NCBI GenBank assembly: GCA_944354125.1 | Contig: CALVPT010000002.1 | Location: 62,001-126,000 of the forward strand | Source: an uncultured Clostridia bacterium | GTDB lineage: Bacteria > Bacillota > Clostridia > Christensenellales > Borkfalkiaceae | Direction of reading: 5' to 3' | Length of the DNA stretch: 64,000 nt | Shown here: piece after piece, positions 1 to 9,599 of the stretch | How the letters are laid out: the number at the start of each line of letters is the position of its first letter | How positions within the stretch are numbered: the first letter of the stretch is position 1 | The notes under the pieces: generated by a model | What the model was told of the DNA's origin: nothing | What the model saw: only the letters and a program-made list of their open reading frames with translations | The model's database searches: none | Position numbers and translations under genes: made by a program

Positions 1-1085
1 CGCGCCATGAGGTCGCCTTCGGCGGATATGCCCTGCGTCCTCAGTCCGTTGACGAGCGAAAACGCCTTTGCCCTGGACGCATCGTCCATGCCTGCTATAT
101 ACACTTCGGGCACGGGAGCTTCGGGGAAGGGAACGCCCGTGTTTTCCATGAGGAGCACCAGCCTTTCCAGCCCTGCGGCAAAGCCTATTGCAGGCACGTT
201 GCCGCCGCCGAGTTCGGAAATAAGCCCGTCGTATCTGCCTCCGCCGCATACCGTGCCCTGCGCGCCTATCGAGGTGGACACGAATTCAAACACCGTACGC
301 GTATAGTAGTCAAGTCCCCTGACTATGTCGGGATTTACCGCATACTCTACACCCAGTCCGTCCAAAAGGGTCTTTACCCTCTCGAAATGCGCCCTGCAAT
401 CGGGGCAGAGATAGTCGAGTATCTTTGGAGCGTTTGCCGTAATCTTTTTGCACCTCTCCTCCTTGCAGTCTATCATTCGGAGGGGATTCTTATCGAAACG
501 CTCGTTGCAGGTTGCGCACATCTCGCCGAGATGAGGGCGGAAATAGTCCTTGAGCGCCCTGTTGTATTCGGCGCGGCAGCTCTTGCAGCCTATCGAATTT
601 ATCTCCAGACGGGTATCCCTGATGCCCAGCTTTTTTAAGAAAGATGACGCCGCAAAGATGACTTCGGCATCGGCTTCGGGCGCGGAAGTGCCGAACACCT
701 CTATGCCGAACTGGTGGAACTCCCTCAGTCTTCCCGCCTGCGGTCTTTCATAGCGGTAGCAGGGGGCAATGTAATATGCCTTCAATGGAAGCGGAGCGTT
801 TGCAAGTCCGTTTTCTATGAACATTCTCGCCGCTCCTGCCGTGCCTTCGGGCTTTAAGGTTATGCTCCTGCCGCCCTTGTCCTCGAAGGTGTACATCTCC
901 TTGGTGACGACGTCGGTCGTCTCGCCTACGCCCCTCAAAAAGAGTTCGGTATGCTCGAACACGGGTGTGCGAATTTCCCTTATGTTGAAGTCCTTTGCAA
1001 CCTCTCTAGCCGCATTTTCGATGAACTGCCACTTGTACGATTCCGAAGGCAGGACGTCCTTTGTTCCTTTGGGTATGTTTATCAT
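1..1085 (-). CDS. hisS: Histidyl-tRNA synthetase, 3' end cut by window edge
   Basis: Charges tRNA-His with histidine in the cytoplasm (class II synthetase). The visible 361 residues start MINIPKGTKD, the usual HisRS N terminus, behind a good AAAGGAG site. The class II motif 2 loop is seen at about residues 110-126 (YRYERPQAGRLREFHQF). The substrate segments PEGTAGAAR (about 79-87), the HisA box RGLDYYTRTV and a GGGRYDGL stretch follow. The C-terminal anticodon-binding domain lies outside the window. It stands downstream of hslU on the same strand, where Bacillus has codY. The gap is filled by a palindrome-rich element whose left edge touches the ribosome binding site. Identity is secure; only the end is missing. 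Confidence 0.97.
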   Translation of the reverse strand, partial: MINIPKGTKDVLPSESYKWQFIENAAREVAKDFNIREIRTPVFEHTELFLRGVGETTDVVTKEMYTFEDKGGRSITLKPEGTAGAARMFIENGLANAPLPLKAYYIAPCYRYERPQAGRLREFHQFGIEVFGTSAPEADAEVIFAASSFLKKLGIRDTRLEINSIGCKSCRAEYNRALKDYFRPHLGEMCATCNERFDKNPLRMIDCKEERCKKITANAPKILDYLCPDCRAHFERVKTLLDGLGVEYAVNPDIVRGLDYYTRTVFEFVSTSIGAQGTVCGGGRYDGLISELGGGNVPAIGFAAGLERLVLLMENTGVPFPEAPVPEVYIAGMDDASRAKAFSLVNGLRTQGISAEGDLMA

Positions 1086-1095
1086 AAAATTCTCC

Positions 1096-1344
1096 TTTCG
1101 TAAATTTGTTGCTTAGTCAGCAACAAATTTGACGAGTTGTAGCGGCACTACTTCTTAAGTAATACCGGGCGCAAGCAAAATCACAATTTTGCGCCGGCGC
1201 ACCACATTTGTGGCTTCGCCACCTCGGTAGGTGAAGGCGGCGCAATTATTATATTTGAGAGCGTTTTAAGATTGCGCCGCCGAGGGCAACGCCCTTGAAA
1301 TCGTACAATTTTGTTTGCGACACCAGCAAACAAAATTTACGAAA
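1096..1344. repeat. MITE-like element with imperfect terminal inverted repeats
   Basis: This 249-bp gap between hslU and hisS has related ends. The left end reads TTTCGTAAATTTGTTGC (1096-1112); the reverse complement of the right end (1326-1344) reads TTTCGTAAATTTTGTTTGC, differing only by single-base indels. Each end is also its own hairpin: an 11-bp perfect stem at 1102-1112/1120-1130, and a 12-bp perfect stem at 1307-1318/1326-1337, each with a 7-base loop. Inside is an 11-bp stem GGCGGCGCAAT (1236-1246/1271-1281). No open reading frame is seen in it. It could be a small non-autonomous mobile element, or a complex terminator/processing structure. A related arm is at 10674-10708. Confidence 0.5.
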
Positions 1345-1347
1345 TCC

Positions 1348-2658
1348 TTATATTATATATTTTCTCATATCCCTGCTCTTAATCATCTTTGCAAGGTGAT
1401 CTTCGACGTATGCCGCATCGATTTTTAAAGTTACTATGGGATAGTCGTTGCCGCCTGCATTGTAGGATATATCCTCGAGCAGGTATTCCATTACCGTATG
1501 CAGTCTTCTTGCGCCGATGTCCTCGCTGGTGGCGTTGGCATCTTCGGCAATCTCGGCAATCTTTTCGATGGCGTCGGGCATGAACTGCAGGTCGATGTTG
1601 TCGACCGAAAGCAGAGCCGCGTACTGCATTGTTATGGCGTTCTGCGGCTGGGTAAGGATATTTATGAAATCCTGCTTTGTCAGGCTCTTCAGCTCCACGA
1701 GAATGGGGAATCTGCCCTGAAGTTCGGGGATTAAGTCCTCCACCTTGGACACGTGGAAGGCGCCTGCCGCTATGAACAGTATATAGTCGGTCTTTATGGG
1801 GCCGTATTTGGTCATTACCGTACAGCCTTCGACTATGGGCAGAATATCCCTCTGCACGCCCTCGCGACTGACGTCCGCGCCCTGATTGCCCTTGCCAGCA
1901 ATCTTGTCTATTTCGTCTATGAAGATTATGCCGTCGTTTTCCGCCCTGCGGATTGCCTCGGCATTGACCGCATCGTTGTCTATGAGCTTATCCGCCTCCT
2001 CGGCAATGAGAAGGTTCTTTGCCTCCTTGACGGTTATGCGGCGCTTTTTGCGCTTGTTCATGCCGAGCCCCTGGAATACAGAGCCGAGGTCTATCGCCGC
2101 GCCCTGACCGGGAGAAAGCTCCAACGGCTTGGGCATATCGTTGACCTCTATTTCGATGACGGTGGAGTCGTATTTGCCCGCGTGTATGCCGTCGACGAGG
2201 TTCTGGGTATATACCTCCTTGGACATCTCGCCGCGGTCTTCCTTGAGGCTTTCGGCAAGCACCGTGGCAATGCGCCTTTCGGCTATCGCCGTGGCCTTAT
2301 AGCTGACCTCCTGCATCTTCTCTTCCTTGACAAGCCTTATGGCGCTCTCCGCAAGGTCGCGCACCATGCTCTCGACGTCCCTGCCGACATAGCCGACTTC
2401 GGTGTACTTTGTCGCCTCTACCTTTAAGAAAGGTGCCTTGACGAGCTTTGCAAGCCTTCTTGCAATCTCCGTCTTGCCGACGCCCGTGGGGCCTTTCATT
2501 ATTATGTTCTTGGGCGTCACTTCGTCCTGAAGCTCGGGCGAAAGCTGTGAGCGGCGGTAGCGGTTCCTCAGCGCTATTGCAACCGCCTTTTTAGCCTCGT
2601 CCTGACCTATGATGTATTTATTGAGTTCGTGTACTATCTGCTTGGGTGTTAAATCCAT
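1348..2658 (-). CDS. hslU: ATP-dependent protease ATPase subunit HslU (ClpY)
   Basis: This AAA+ unfoldase feeds proteins into the HslV peptidase in the cytoplasm. The 436-residue length is normal for the family. Visible are the Walker A GPTGVGKT at 56-63, the pore loop GYVGRD at 89-94, the Walker B IIFIDEIDKI near 250, and the C-terminal sensor region ending DMRKYII, a tail of the kind that docks into HslV. It lies 46 bases downstream of hslV on the same strand, as in the Bacillus clpQ-clpY pair. A CATATG palindrome sits in that short gap. Nothing appears broken. Confidence 0.97.
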   Translation of the reverse strand: MDLTPKQIVHELNKYIIGQDEAKKAVAIALRNRYRRSQLSPELQDEVTPKNIIMKGPTGVGKTEIARRLAKLVKAPFLKVEATKYTEVGYVGRDVESMVRDLAESAIRLVKEEKMQEVSYKATAIAERRIATVLAESLKEDRGEMSKEVYTQNLVDGIHAGKYDSTVIEIEVNDMPKPLELSPGQGAAIDLGSVFQGLGMNKRKKRRITVKEAKNLLIAEEADKLIDNDAVNAEAIRRAENDGIIFIDEIDKIAGKGNQGADVSREGVQRDILPIVEGCTVMTKYGPIKTDYILFIAAGAFHVSKVEDLIPELQGRFPILVELKSLTKQDFINILTQPQNAITMQYAALLSVDNIDLQFMPDAIEKIAEIAEDANATSEDIGARRLHTVMEYLLEDISYNAGGNDYPIVTLKIDAAYVEDHLAKMIKSRDMRKYII

Positions 2659-2676
2659 AATATGACCTCATTGAAT

Positions 2677-2690
2677 GCGGCATATGCCGC
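2677..2690. repeat. CATATG-centred palindrome after hslV
   Basis: GCGGCATATGCCGC is a perfect 14-bp palindrome 14 bases past the hslV stop. It belongs to a set of similar palindromes that follow stop codons at 13993, 17761, 25995 and 55874. Confidence 0.6.
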
Positions 2691-2704
2691 AACTTACGCA
2701 AAAG

Positions 2705-3244
2705 TTATACGCTTTCAACCTTGATGTTGTCGTTGGTGTAGACACATATTTCGCTGGCGATTTTAAGCGACTTTACGGCTATTTCCTCGGCGGAAAAGTC
2801 GGTGTTCTGCACGAGCGCCCTTGCCGCCGCAAGCGCATAGTTGCCGCCGCTGCCGATTGCCGCTATGCCGTCGTCGGGCTCGATAACTTCGCCCGTGCCC
2901 GAGATTATGAGCATCGTCTGGCTGTCGGCGACTATCATGAGCGCCTCCAGCTTTCTGCCCATCTTGTCGGCCCTCCACAGCTCTGCAAGCTCTACCGCCG
3001 AGCGCATGAGATTGCCCGAAAATTTATTAAGCATGCCCTCGAATTTTTCCGAGAGCGAAAACGCATCCGACACCGAGCCGGCAAAGCCCAGAATGACCTT
3101 ATCGCCGTAGATGCGCCTTACCTTCGTAGCGCTGCTCTTGAAGATGACGCTCTCGCCCATGGTGACCTGTCCGTCGCCTGCGATTGCCGTCTTTCCGTTC
3201 CTCTTGACTCCGCAGATTGTCGTTGCGTGAAATTCTACTGACAT
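2705..3244 (-). CDS. hslV: ATP-dependent protease proteolytic subunit HslV (ClpQ)
   Basis: A threonine peptidase of the proteasome beta-subunit fold that assembles with HslU. It has 179 residues, the usual size. The protein begins [14 protein letters not shown], so a seven-residue propeptide would be removed to expose Thr8 as the N-terminal nucleophile. The segment [18 protein letters not shown] is the conserved late glycine-rich motif. The start codon has an AGGAG site and overlaps the end of trmFO by 10 bases, suggesting translational coupling. Order trmFO-hslV-hslU matches other Firmicutes, except that xerC, present there in Bacillus, is missing here. Confidence 0.97.
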   Translation of the reverse strand: MSVEFHATTICGVKRNGKTAIAGDGQVTMGESVIFKSSATKVRRIYGDKVILGFAGSVSDAFSLSEKFEGMLNKFSGNLMRSAVELAELWRADKMGRKLEALMIVADSQTMLIISGTGEVIEPDDGIAAIGSGGNYALAAARALVQNTDFSAEEIAVKSLKIASEICVYTNDNIKVESV

Positions 3245-4536
3245 AATTTCTCCTTATATTCCCTTACGCCGTCGAGCGCGCGTTGCGCCACGAAAGCGTA
3301 CCTCTGTTTTTTATCCCTTATCGGCGTTTCCGACGATTTGAGTATGCCGAAGTTGGCGTTCATCGGTTGAAAATTTTCATTTGCCCCCGATATATGTGCC
3401 GACAAAGCGCCCAGCACGGTGGTCGCGGGCGGCACGATTGCCTTCTTGCCCGAAAGCTTGCGCGCCATGTGCACGGCGGCGAGAAGTCCGCTTGCCGCAG
3501 ATTCCACATAGCCTTCCACGCCCGTCATCTGCCCCGCGAAGAACACGAGCGGCTGACCTTTGAGCGAGAAATCGGGCTCAAGCGCCTTGGGCGAATTTAT
3601 GAAAGTGTTGCGGTGCATGACGCCGTATCTTAAAAACTCCGCGTTCTTCAGCGCCGGAATGAGCGAGAACACCCTCTTCTGCTCGCCGAACTTAAGGTTT
3701 GTCTGGCAGCCGACGAGGTTGTATGCCGTGCCGAACTCGTTCTCCTTGCGGAGCTGCAGGACGGCATAGAACCTATTGCCGTTTTCGTCCCTCAGTCCCA
3801 CGGGCTTGAACGGGCCGTAGCGCAGGGTATCCTCGCCGCGCGATGCCATAACCTCGAGCGGCATGCACCCTTCGAATATCTCCCCTTTCTCGAAATCGTG
3901 GAGAATGGTGCGCTCCGCGTGGGTAAGTTCGTACACAAACTGCCCGTACGTATCCTTATCCAGCGGACAGTTGAGATAGTCGTCGCCGCCCTTTCCGTAC
4001 CTGTCGCCGAAAAAAGCGCAGGACATATCTACGCTGTCGCGCGCAACTATGGGTGCGGACGCATCGTAAAAGTGCAGGTTTTCGCCGCCGAGAAGGGCGC
4101 ATATGTCATCTGACAGCGCCTCGGTGGTGAGCGGTCCCGTAGCTATTATGCAGGGCGCAACGGGCACTTTTTTTATCTCTTCGGATATGACGGTTATGTT
4201 TTGCTCCGCCTTTATCCTATCCGTAATGTATTCAGAAAATTTATCCCTGTCGACGGCGAGCGCGCCGCCTGCAGGTATCTTTGAATACTCCGCCGCCTCC
4301 ATCATGAGAGAGCCGATAATGCGCATCTCTTCTTTTAAAAGGCCGCAGGCGTTGGAGTAAGGGTCGCTGCCCTTGAGCGAGTTGGAGCAGACGAGTTCGC
4401 CGAAATTCGCGCTCTTGTGCGCGGGGGTGAAACTGTTGGGTTTGATGTCGTAGAGCTCTACCTTAAAGCCCTGTCTTGCAAGGTGGTATGCCGCCTCGCA
4501 CCCTGCGAGTCCCGCCCCTATGACCTTAATTTTCAT
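3235..4536 (-). CDS. trmFO: tRNA m5U54 methyltransferase, folate/FAD-dependent
   Basis: Methylates uridine 54 of the tRNA T-loop using methylenetetrahydrofolate and FAD. The 433-residue protein opens with the FAD-binding fold [17 protein letters not shown]. It has the family signature around Cys50 ([15 protein letters not shown]), a second conserved cysteine region [16 protein letters not shown], and the C-terminal [17 protein letters not shown] motif that contacts FAD. The gene overlaps the 3' end of topA by 11 bases and hslV by 10 bases, so the three are probably one transcript. Formerly called gid or gidA-small. Confidence 0.96.
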   Translation of the reverse strand: MKIKVIGAGLAGCEAAYHLARQGFKVELYDIKPNSFTPAHKSANFGELVCSNSLKGSDPYSNACGLLKEEMRIIGSLMMEAAEYSKIPAGGALAVDRDKFSEYITDRIKAEQNITVISEEIKKVPVAPCIIATGPLTTEALSDDICALLGGENLHFYDASAPIVARDSVDMSCAFFGDRYGKGGDDYLNCPLDKDTYGQFVYELTHAERTILHDFEKGEIFEGCMPLEVMASRGEDTLRYGPFKPVGLRDENGNRFYAVLQLRKENEFGTAYNLVGCQTNLKFGEQKRVFSLIPALKNAEFLRYGVMHRNTFINSPKALEPDFSLKGQPLVFFAGQMTGVEGYVESAASGLLAAVHMARKLSGKKAIVPPATTVLGALSAHISGANENFQPMNANFGILKSSETPIRDKKQRYAFVAQRALDGVREYKEKLCQ

Positions 4537-6856
4537 CCTCTTCCTGCGGTACGGGTGCTGAGTAGTCGCAATTTTTGTCCGAGCACCTTATCTGCTTGCC
4601 GCGCCTTACGAGGTATTTGCCGCACTTGGGGCACTTGTCGCCCGTGGGGACGTCCCAGCTCAAGAACTTGCAGTCGGGATAGCCCGTGCAGCCGAAGTAA
4701 ATCTTGCCCGTCTTTGAGCGCATTCTGCGCATGGGCTTGCCGCATTCGGGACACTTGCCCTCGGTATGCTCGCCCTGACGGGGATTGCCGTCCGCCACTT
4801 CCGCCGTCTGCTTTGCGCCGCAGACGGGGCACTCCTTATAGTTGCCGTACTTGCCCTTTTTGAGGAGCATGTACGCGCCGCACTCCTTGCACTTTTCGTC
4901 GGTTATCTTGGCGTCTATGGGGAGTATGGACGAACATTCGGGATAGTTGGGGCAGGCGAGGAATTTGCCGTATTTGCCGCTCTTTACGACCATGTTGGCG
5001 CCGCACTTGGGGCAACGGACGTCCGAAATTTCAGCCTCGCTCTCGCTGATTATGTTGGAGCAGTTGGGATAGTTGGAGCAGGCAAGGTATTTGCCGTACT
5101 TGCCCGAGCGCCTTATCATGGGGCTGCCGCACTTTTCGCACTTTATGTCCGTGACCTCGTCGCCGTCGCACGCCGCCTTTTTGAGTTTTTCGGCAAAACC
5201 GGGATAGAAATCGGCGATTATCTTGTGCCAGTCCACGCCGCCGTCCTCTATCTTGTCGAGTTCCTCCTCCATCTTGGCGGTGAACCCTACGTCCATTATG
5301 TCGTCGAAGTAGTGCACGAGCATATCCGTAATCTTATACGCCACTTCGGTGGGCACCATGTATTTGCCGTCCTTTTCGATGTAGTGGCGCTTGTTTAGCA
5401 CGGAGATTATTGAGGCATACGTAGAAGGTCTGCCTATGCCCTTTTCGTCCATCGCCTTGACGAGCGATGCGTCCGTGTACCTGAGAGGGGGACGGGTGAA
5501 CTTCTGTTCCTTGGAGAGGTCGTTGAGGTTAAGCGCATCGCCCTCGGTAAGGGGAGGCAGGAGCTTGCCGCTCTCCTCCTCGTCGTTTTCGCCCGTGGGT
5601 GCCTGCTGATATGCGGCGGTGAAGCCTGCAAACAGCAGCGCCTTGCCGCTTGCCTTGAAGACGTAGCCGTTGCTGTCCGCCTCTATCTGCATGGAATTAT
5701 ATTTTGCCTCTGCCATCTGCGATGCCACGAAGCGGTCGTAGATGAGCTTGTATATGTTGTAGTGTTTCTTGTCGAGGAACTGCCTCACGCTTGCAGGCGT
5801 AACCGAAAGATTGATGGGCCTTATAGCCTCGTGCGCGTCCTGCGCGCCCTTTTTGGTAGCATATATGTTGGGCTTCTGGGGCGCATATTCCTCGCCGTAG
5901 GTGCTCTTTATGAACTCTAAGGCGTTCTGCTGAGCCTCGACGGCTATTCTTACCGAGTCGGTTCTTATATAGGTTATGAGCGCTATGTGGTCGCCGCCTA
6001 CGTCCATGCCCTCATAGAGGTGCTGGGCGACGAGCATGGTCTCGGGCGAGGACATTCCGAACTTATTGGACGCGTCCTGCTGGAGGGACGAGGTGGTGAA
6101 GGGCGCGGGCGCGTGCTGCTTAGTAACGCCGCTCTTTACCTTTATGACCTTGAAGTTGCCTGCCTTTATTGCAGCTTCTGCCGCCTCCGCCTGCTCCGCA
6201 GTTATGCTCTTTCCGCTCTTTTTGAGCTGATATGTCGCCTTGAAGGGCGCATATTTTGCCGCGGTATCCTGAAGATTTGCCGTGAACGTATAGTATTCGT
6301 CGGGCTTGAACGCGGCAATCTCCCTCTCCCTGTCGACGATAAGTCTGAGGGCGACCGACTGCACTCTGCCTGCCGAAAGTCCGTCCTGAATGCGGCTGTT
6401 GAGAAGGGGCGAGAGCTTATAGCCCACCAGTCTGTCCAAAACCCTTCTCGCCTGCTGTGCGTCAACGAGGTTATAGTCTATCTTTCTCGGCTTTGTCAGC
6501 GCCTCCTGCACGGCTCTGGGCGAAATTTCGTTGAATTCCACCCTGTTTGCGCCCTCGGGGTCCATTCCGAGCACGGTCTGAAGATGCCAGCTTATCGCCT
6601 CTCCCTCGCGGTCGGGGTCGGTTGCAAGGTAGACTTTGCCTGCCTTTTTGGCCTCTTCGGACAGCCTCTTTATGACGTCCTTTTTGCTTGCCGTTATCTC
6701 ATAGCGCGGCTCGAAATTATCGGTAATCTTTACGCCGAGCGTCTTTTCGGGCAGATCCCTGACGTGTCCGCCGGATGCATCCACGCGGAACTTGCCCTTT
6801 AAGTACTTGGAAATGGTCTTTGCTTTTGAAGGTGATTCGACTATGATTAAATCCAT
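4526..6856 (-). CDS. topA: DNA topoisomerase I
   Basis: Type IA topoisomerase that relaxes negative supercoils. It has 776 residues, a little longer than many. Seen in order: N-terminal Toprim (MDLIIVESPSKAKTISKYL; LATDPDREGEAISWHL), the SAGRVQSVALRLIVDRE segment, and the active-site tyrosine region TYIRTDSVRI near residue 296. A C-terminal tail of five zinc-ribbon-like repeats starts CEKCGSPM, CPKCGANM, CKECGAYM, CPECGKPM and CPKCGKYL. The last repeat is short. It follows dprA by 22 bases on the same strand, the usual Firmicutes neighbour. Confidence 0.97.
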   Translation of the reverse strand: MDLIIVESPSKAKTISKYLKGKFRVDASGGHVRDLPEKTLGVKITDNFEPRYEITASKKDVIKRLSEEAKKAGKVYLATDPDREGEAISWHLQTVLGMDPEGANRVEFNEISPRAVQEALTKPRKIDYNLVDAQQARRVLDRLVGYKLSPLLNSRIQDGLSAGRVQSVALRLIVDREREIAAFKPDEYYTFTANLQDTAAKYAPFKATYQLKKSGKSITAEQAEAAEAAIKAGNFKVIKVKSGVTKQHAPAPFTTSSLQQDASNKFGMSSPETMLVAQHLYEGMDVGGDHIALITYIRTDSVRIAVEAQQNALEFIKSTYGEEYAPQKPNIYATKKGAQDAHEAIRPINLSVTPASVRQFLDKKHYNIYKLIYDRFVASQMAEAKYNSMQIEADSNGYVFKASGKALLFAGFTAAYQQAPTGENDEEESGKLLPPLTEGDALNLNDLSKEQKFTRPPLRYTDASLVKAMDEKGIGRPSTYASIISVLNKRHYIEKDGKYMVPTEVAYKITDMLVHYFDDIMDVGFTAKMEEELDKIEDGGVDWHKIIADFYPGFAEKLKKAACDGDEVTDIKCEKCGSPMIRRSGKYGKYLACSNYPNCSNIISESEAEISDVRCPKCGANMVVKSGKYGKFLACPNYPECSSILPIDAKITDEKCKECGAYMLLKKGKYGNYKECPVCGAKQTAEVADGNPRQGEHTEGKCPECGKPMRRMRSKTGKIYFGCTGYPDCKFLSWDVPTGDKCPKCGKYLVRRGKQIRCSDKNCDYSAPVPQEEDEN

Positions 6857-6878
6857 CTTTCTATACCGTTGAATATTT

Positions 6879-7952
6879 TTATACGGCGGCGTACTTATTG
6901 CCGCCCGTCCTTATTATCAGTCCTTTGATTTCGAGAAGCGAGCATATCGCGCCCACATCCCTGAGCGATTTGCCCGTCACCCTGGCTATCTCCGAGGCGT
7001 GAACTTCGCCCCCTCCGCGTATGGCGCCGAATACCGCCGCCTCCTCCGCGCTTAAGTCGGGAGATTGCTCTACGGGCAATTCTAACCCGAACAGAGAAAA
7101 AATGTCAAGCGCATTTTCGCAAAGATATGCACCTTTTTTTATGAGAGCGTTGCAACCCTCGCCCGAGGCCACGCCGAGAGAGTAGGGAAATGCGAGGACG
7201 TCCCTGCCGTAATCGGCGGCATATGACGCCGTGCTGAGCGCTCCGCTCCTTTCCGCCGCGGACACGACGAGCGTGCCGCCCGTAAGCCCCGCGATTATGC
7301 GGTTGCGGAGAATGAAGGTATACCTCTGCGCCTTGAATTTCGGCGGAAACTCGCTTACCGAAAGCCCCTTAGCCTCAACCTTTGCAAGCAAAGAGGCGTG
7401 CGCCGCGCAGCCCGAATCGTGGCCGCCGGGGAGTACGGCTATTATCCTGCCCGAGGCAAGCGCGCCCTTTATCGCCGCGCTGTCAGCGCCGTCGGCAACA
7501 CCCGTGACGACAGTCAGCTTTCGGGTGAGCTCGCCGCATATCTTGCTGCACTCCTCGAGCGCCTGCGGCGTGCTCCTGCGCGAGCCGACGACTGCCACCT
7601 TTTTATCGCTGAGCAGCTGCACGTTGCCGCGCGCGTAGAGAACGAGCGGCGGTACTGGGATATTCTTAAGTTCCTCGGGATACAGCCCGCTTTTGAGCGT
7701 CACGCAGGAAATTGCGCGCCGTGCAAGCGAATCCAAGACCTTTTCCGCGTACTTAGAATCAGAAAATTTGTCCCTTAATTTATTATATACTCCGTCGCCG
7801 AGCGTTTTAATCAGAATGTCGGCATATTTTTGCCTTTTATCGCCCTGCAAATTGGTTGAGGCGAGAAAATATTTCTTCTGCTTATATGTAAGTTCTGAAA
7901 AGCTGTCGGCGATTATGAGCGCCCTTTCGTCGGGAGAATATTCAGAAATCAT
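6879..7952 (-). CDS. dprA: DNA-processing protein DprA/Smf
   Basis: A Rossmann-fold protein that loads RecA on incoming single-stranded DNA in competent bacteria. The 357-residue reading begins MISEYSPDERALI at 7952. This start overlaps the yifB stop by four bases (ATGA), and the longer frame upstream is only yifB read out of frame. The core motifs VAVVGSRRSTPQA, VTGVADGADSAA, AVLPGGHDSGCAA and FILRNRIIAGLTGGTLVV are visible. A small winged-helix-like domain forms the C terminus (HASEIARVTGKSLRDVG). It sits between yifB and topA, so co-expression is likely. Confidence 0.95.
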   Translation of the reverse strand: MISEYSPDERALIIADSFSELTYKQKKYFLASTNLQGDKRQKYADILIKTLGDGVYNKLRDKFSDSKYAEKVLDSLARRAISCVTLKSGLYPEELKNIPVPPLVLYARGNVQLLSDKKVAVVGSRRSTPQALEECSKICGELTRKLTVVTGVADGADSAAIKGALASGRIIAVLPGGHDSGCAAHASLLAKVEAKGLSVSEFPPKFKAQRYTFILRNRIIAGLTGGTLVVSAAERSGALSTASYAADYGRDVLAFPYSLGVASGEGCNALIKKGAYLCENALDIFSLFGLELPVEQSPDLSAEEAAVFGAIRGGGEVHASEIARVTGKSLRDVGAICSLLEIKGLIIRTGGNKYAAV

Positions 7953-9484
7953 AGCCTGCCTGCCGAACTGTCGAAATTGCGGTATCCCGTCGCCTCGAGC
8001 ACGTGACGGGGCAGAATCTGCTCCGACATGTCCAGATCGGCTATGGTGCGCGCGACCTTTATAATCCTCGAGCGGGCCCTCGCCGAAAGATTGAGCCGCT
8101 CGAACGCCGAGCGCAGAATGGCCTCGCACTCGGGCGAAAGATGACAATATTTCTTTATCTGCAATTCGCCCATGTCGGCGTTGACCTCTATGCCCGTCTC
8201 TTCGCGGAAGCGTTCGCGCTGGACAGAGCGTGCGCGCTCCACCCTTGCCTTTATCTCCGCGCTGCTCTCCGCCGCCTCCGACGAGGACAGCGCGTCATAG
8301 CCGACGTCGTCGACTTCGACCTGCAGATCTATCCTGTCGAGAAGGGGTCCCGACACCCTGCTCCTGTACTTTCTTATCTGCGACGGCGAGCAGGTGCAGA
8401 CCCTTGTGCTGCTGCCGAAATTGCCGCACGGGCAGGGATTCATGCTGGCGCACAGCATGAAGTCGGCGGGAAATGTAACCGCGCCGCCCGCCCTGGTTAT
8501 GGTGATTACGCCGTCCTCGAGCGGCTGGCGCAGAGCCTCGAGCGCGCTCCTGGAATATTCGGGAAGTTCGTCCATGAACAGCACTCCGCGGTGCGCCTTG
8601 GAAATTTCGCCGGGGGTTATCCTCGAATGGCCGCCGCCGCACAGCGATGCCGTCGTAGCCGTGTGATGGGGCGTGCGGAAGGGGCGGAGCGCCACTATGC
8701 CCTCCTTGCCCAGCTCGCCCGAAACCGAGAGAATTTTGGTGACTTCCAGCGCCTCCCTGAAGGTCATGTCGGGCATTATCGTGGGTATGCACCGCGCGAG
8801 CATGGTCTTTCCCGTCCCAGGAGGACCTGACAGCAGTATGTTGTGTCCGCCTGCCACGGCTATCTCGAGGGCGCGCTTTGCCACTTCCTGCCCCTTTACG
8901 AGGTTCATGTCGCAGTTGTAGGTCACCTCTTCAGCGACGTCCTCGAACTTCCTTATTGCTACGGGGCTTAACTTTTCCCTGCCTTCCAGAAGGTCGCACA
9001 CCTCGCGCAGGGTCTGGGGGGCATAGACCTCGATTCCCTCGATAAAGCTCGCCTCGGCGGCGTTTGCCGAGGGAATTATGAACTTTTTATACCCTGCCTG
9101 TCTTGCCGAAATGAGCACGGCGAGTATGCCCGTAACCGCCCTGAGCGTTCCGTCGAGCGCCAGTTCGCCGAGCATTACAATTCCGTCGGCATTAGCCGAA
9201 AGCTGTTCGCTTGCGCGCAGTATGGATATGGCTATGGGCAGGTCGTAGTGGCTGCCCTCCTTCTTTATGTCGGCAGGGGCAAGGTTTACGGTTATCTTGT
9301 TTACGGGGAAGCGCATTCCCGAGTTGCGTATTGCCGAAAATATCCTCTCCTTGCTCTCCTTTACGGCGGCATCGGGGAGGCCGACCAGCTCGTACCTGAC
9401 CATACCCTTGTTTATGTCCGTTTCGACTTCGACGGGAACGCCGTCCAGCCCGATGAGGGCGTAACTTGTTATCTTAGAAAGCAT
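7949..9484 (-). CDS. YifB/ComM-family Mg-chelatase-like AAA+ ATPase
   Basis: A 511-residue member of the YifB/ComM family. ComM in Gram-negatives is a branch-migration helicase used in natural transformation; the role in Clostridia is less clear. Seen are an N-terminal Lon-protease-like (ChlI) domain, the Walker A GPPGTGKTMLAR near 219, the MDELPEYSRSALEALRQPLE segment and the C-terminal helical domain ARSRIIKVARTIADLDMS. A four-cysteine stretch CASMNPCPCGN...CTC is typical of the family. It overlaps dprA by four bases, which fits a shared role in DNA uptake or recombination. Confidence 0.92.
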   Translation of the reverse strand: MLSKITSYALIGLDGVPVEVETDINKGMVRYELVGLPDAAVKESKERIFSAIRNSGMRFPVNKITVNLAPADIKKEGSHYDLPIAISILRASEQLSANADGIVMLGELALDGTLRAVTGILAVLISARQAGYKKFIIPSANAAEASFIEGIEVYAPQTLREVCDLLEGREKLSPVAIRKFEDVAEEVTYNCDMNLVKGQEVAKRALEIAVAGGHNILLSGPPGTGKTMLARCIPTIMPDMTFREALEVTKILSVSGELGKEGIVALRPFRTPHHTATTASLCGGGHSRITPGEISKAHRGVLFMDELPEYSRSALEALRQPLEDGVITITRAGGAVTFPADFMLCASMNPCPCGNFGSSTRVCTCSPSQIRKYRSRVSGPLLDRIDLQVEVDDVGYDALSSSEAAESSAEIKARVERARSVQRERFREETGIEVNADMGELQIKKYCHLSPECEAILRSAFERLNLSARARSRIIKVARTIADLDMSEQILPRHVLEATGYRNFDSSAGRL

Positions 9485-9566
9485 ACTTCATCCTCGGTAA
9501 ACGCGCATATAATGTCAATCGGCGGCATATTTGCAAAAACAGCGCCGCGACTGTGCGCAATAAATT

Positions 9567-9597
9567 AAAAGCTCCCGCGCATGGCAGGAGCTTTTTT
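9567..9597 (-). terminator. Terminator after rplS (can act both ways)
   Basis: A nine-base stem AAAAGCTCC/GGAGCTTTT with an 11-base loop, flanked by A-rich and T-rich runs. It lies 3 bases beyond the rplS stop on the minus strand. Confidence 0.8.
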
Positions 9598-9599
9598 AA

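Noticed and set aside
1753-2427. A 224-codon plus-strand frame opposite hslU
   Set aside because: It is the antisense shadow of hslU: the minus-strand protein shows all HslU motifs, and the shadow has no ribosome site or recognisable domain.
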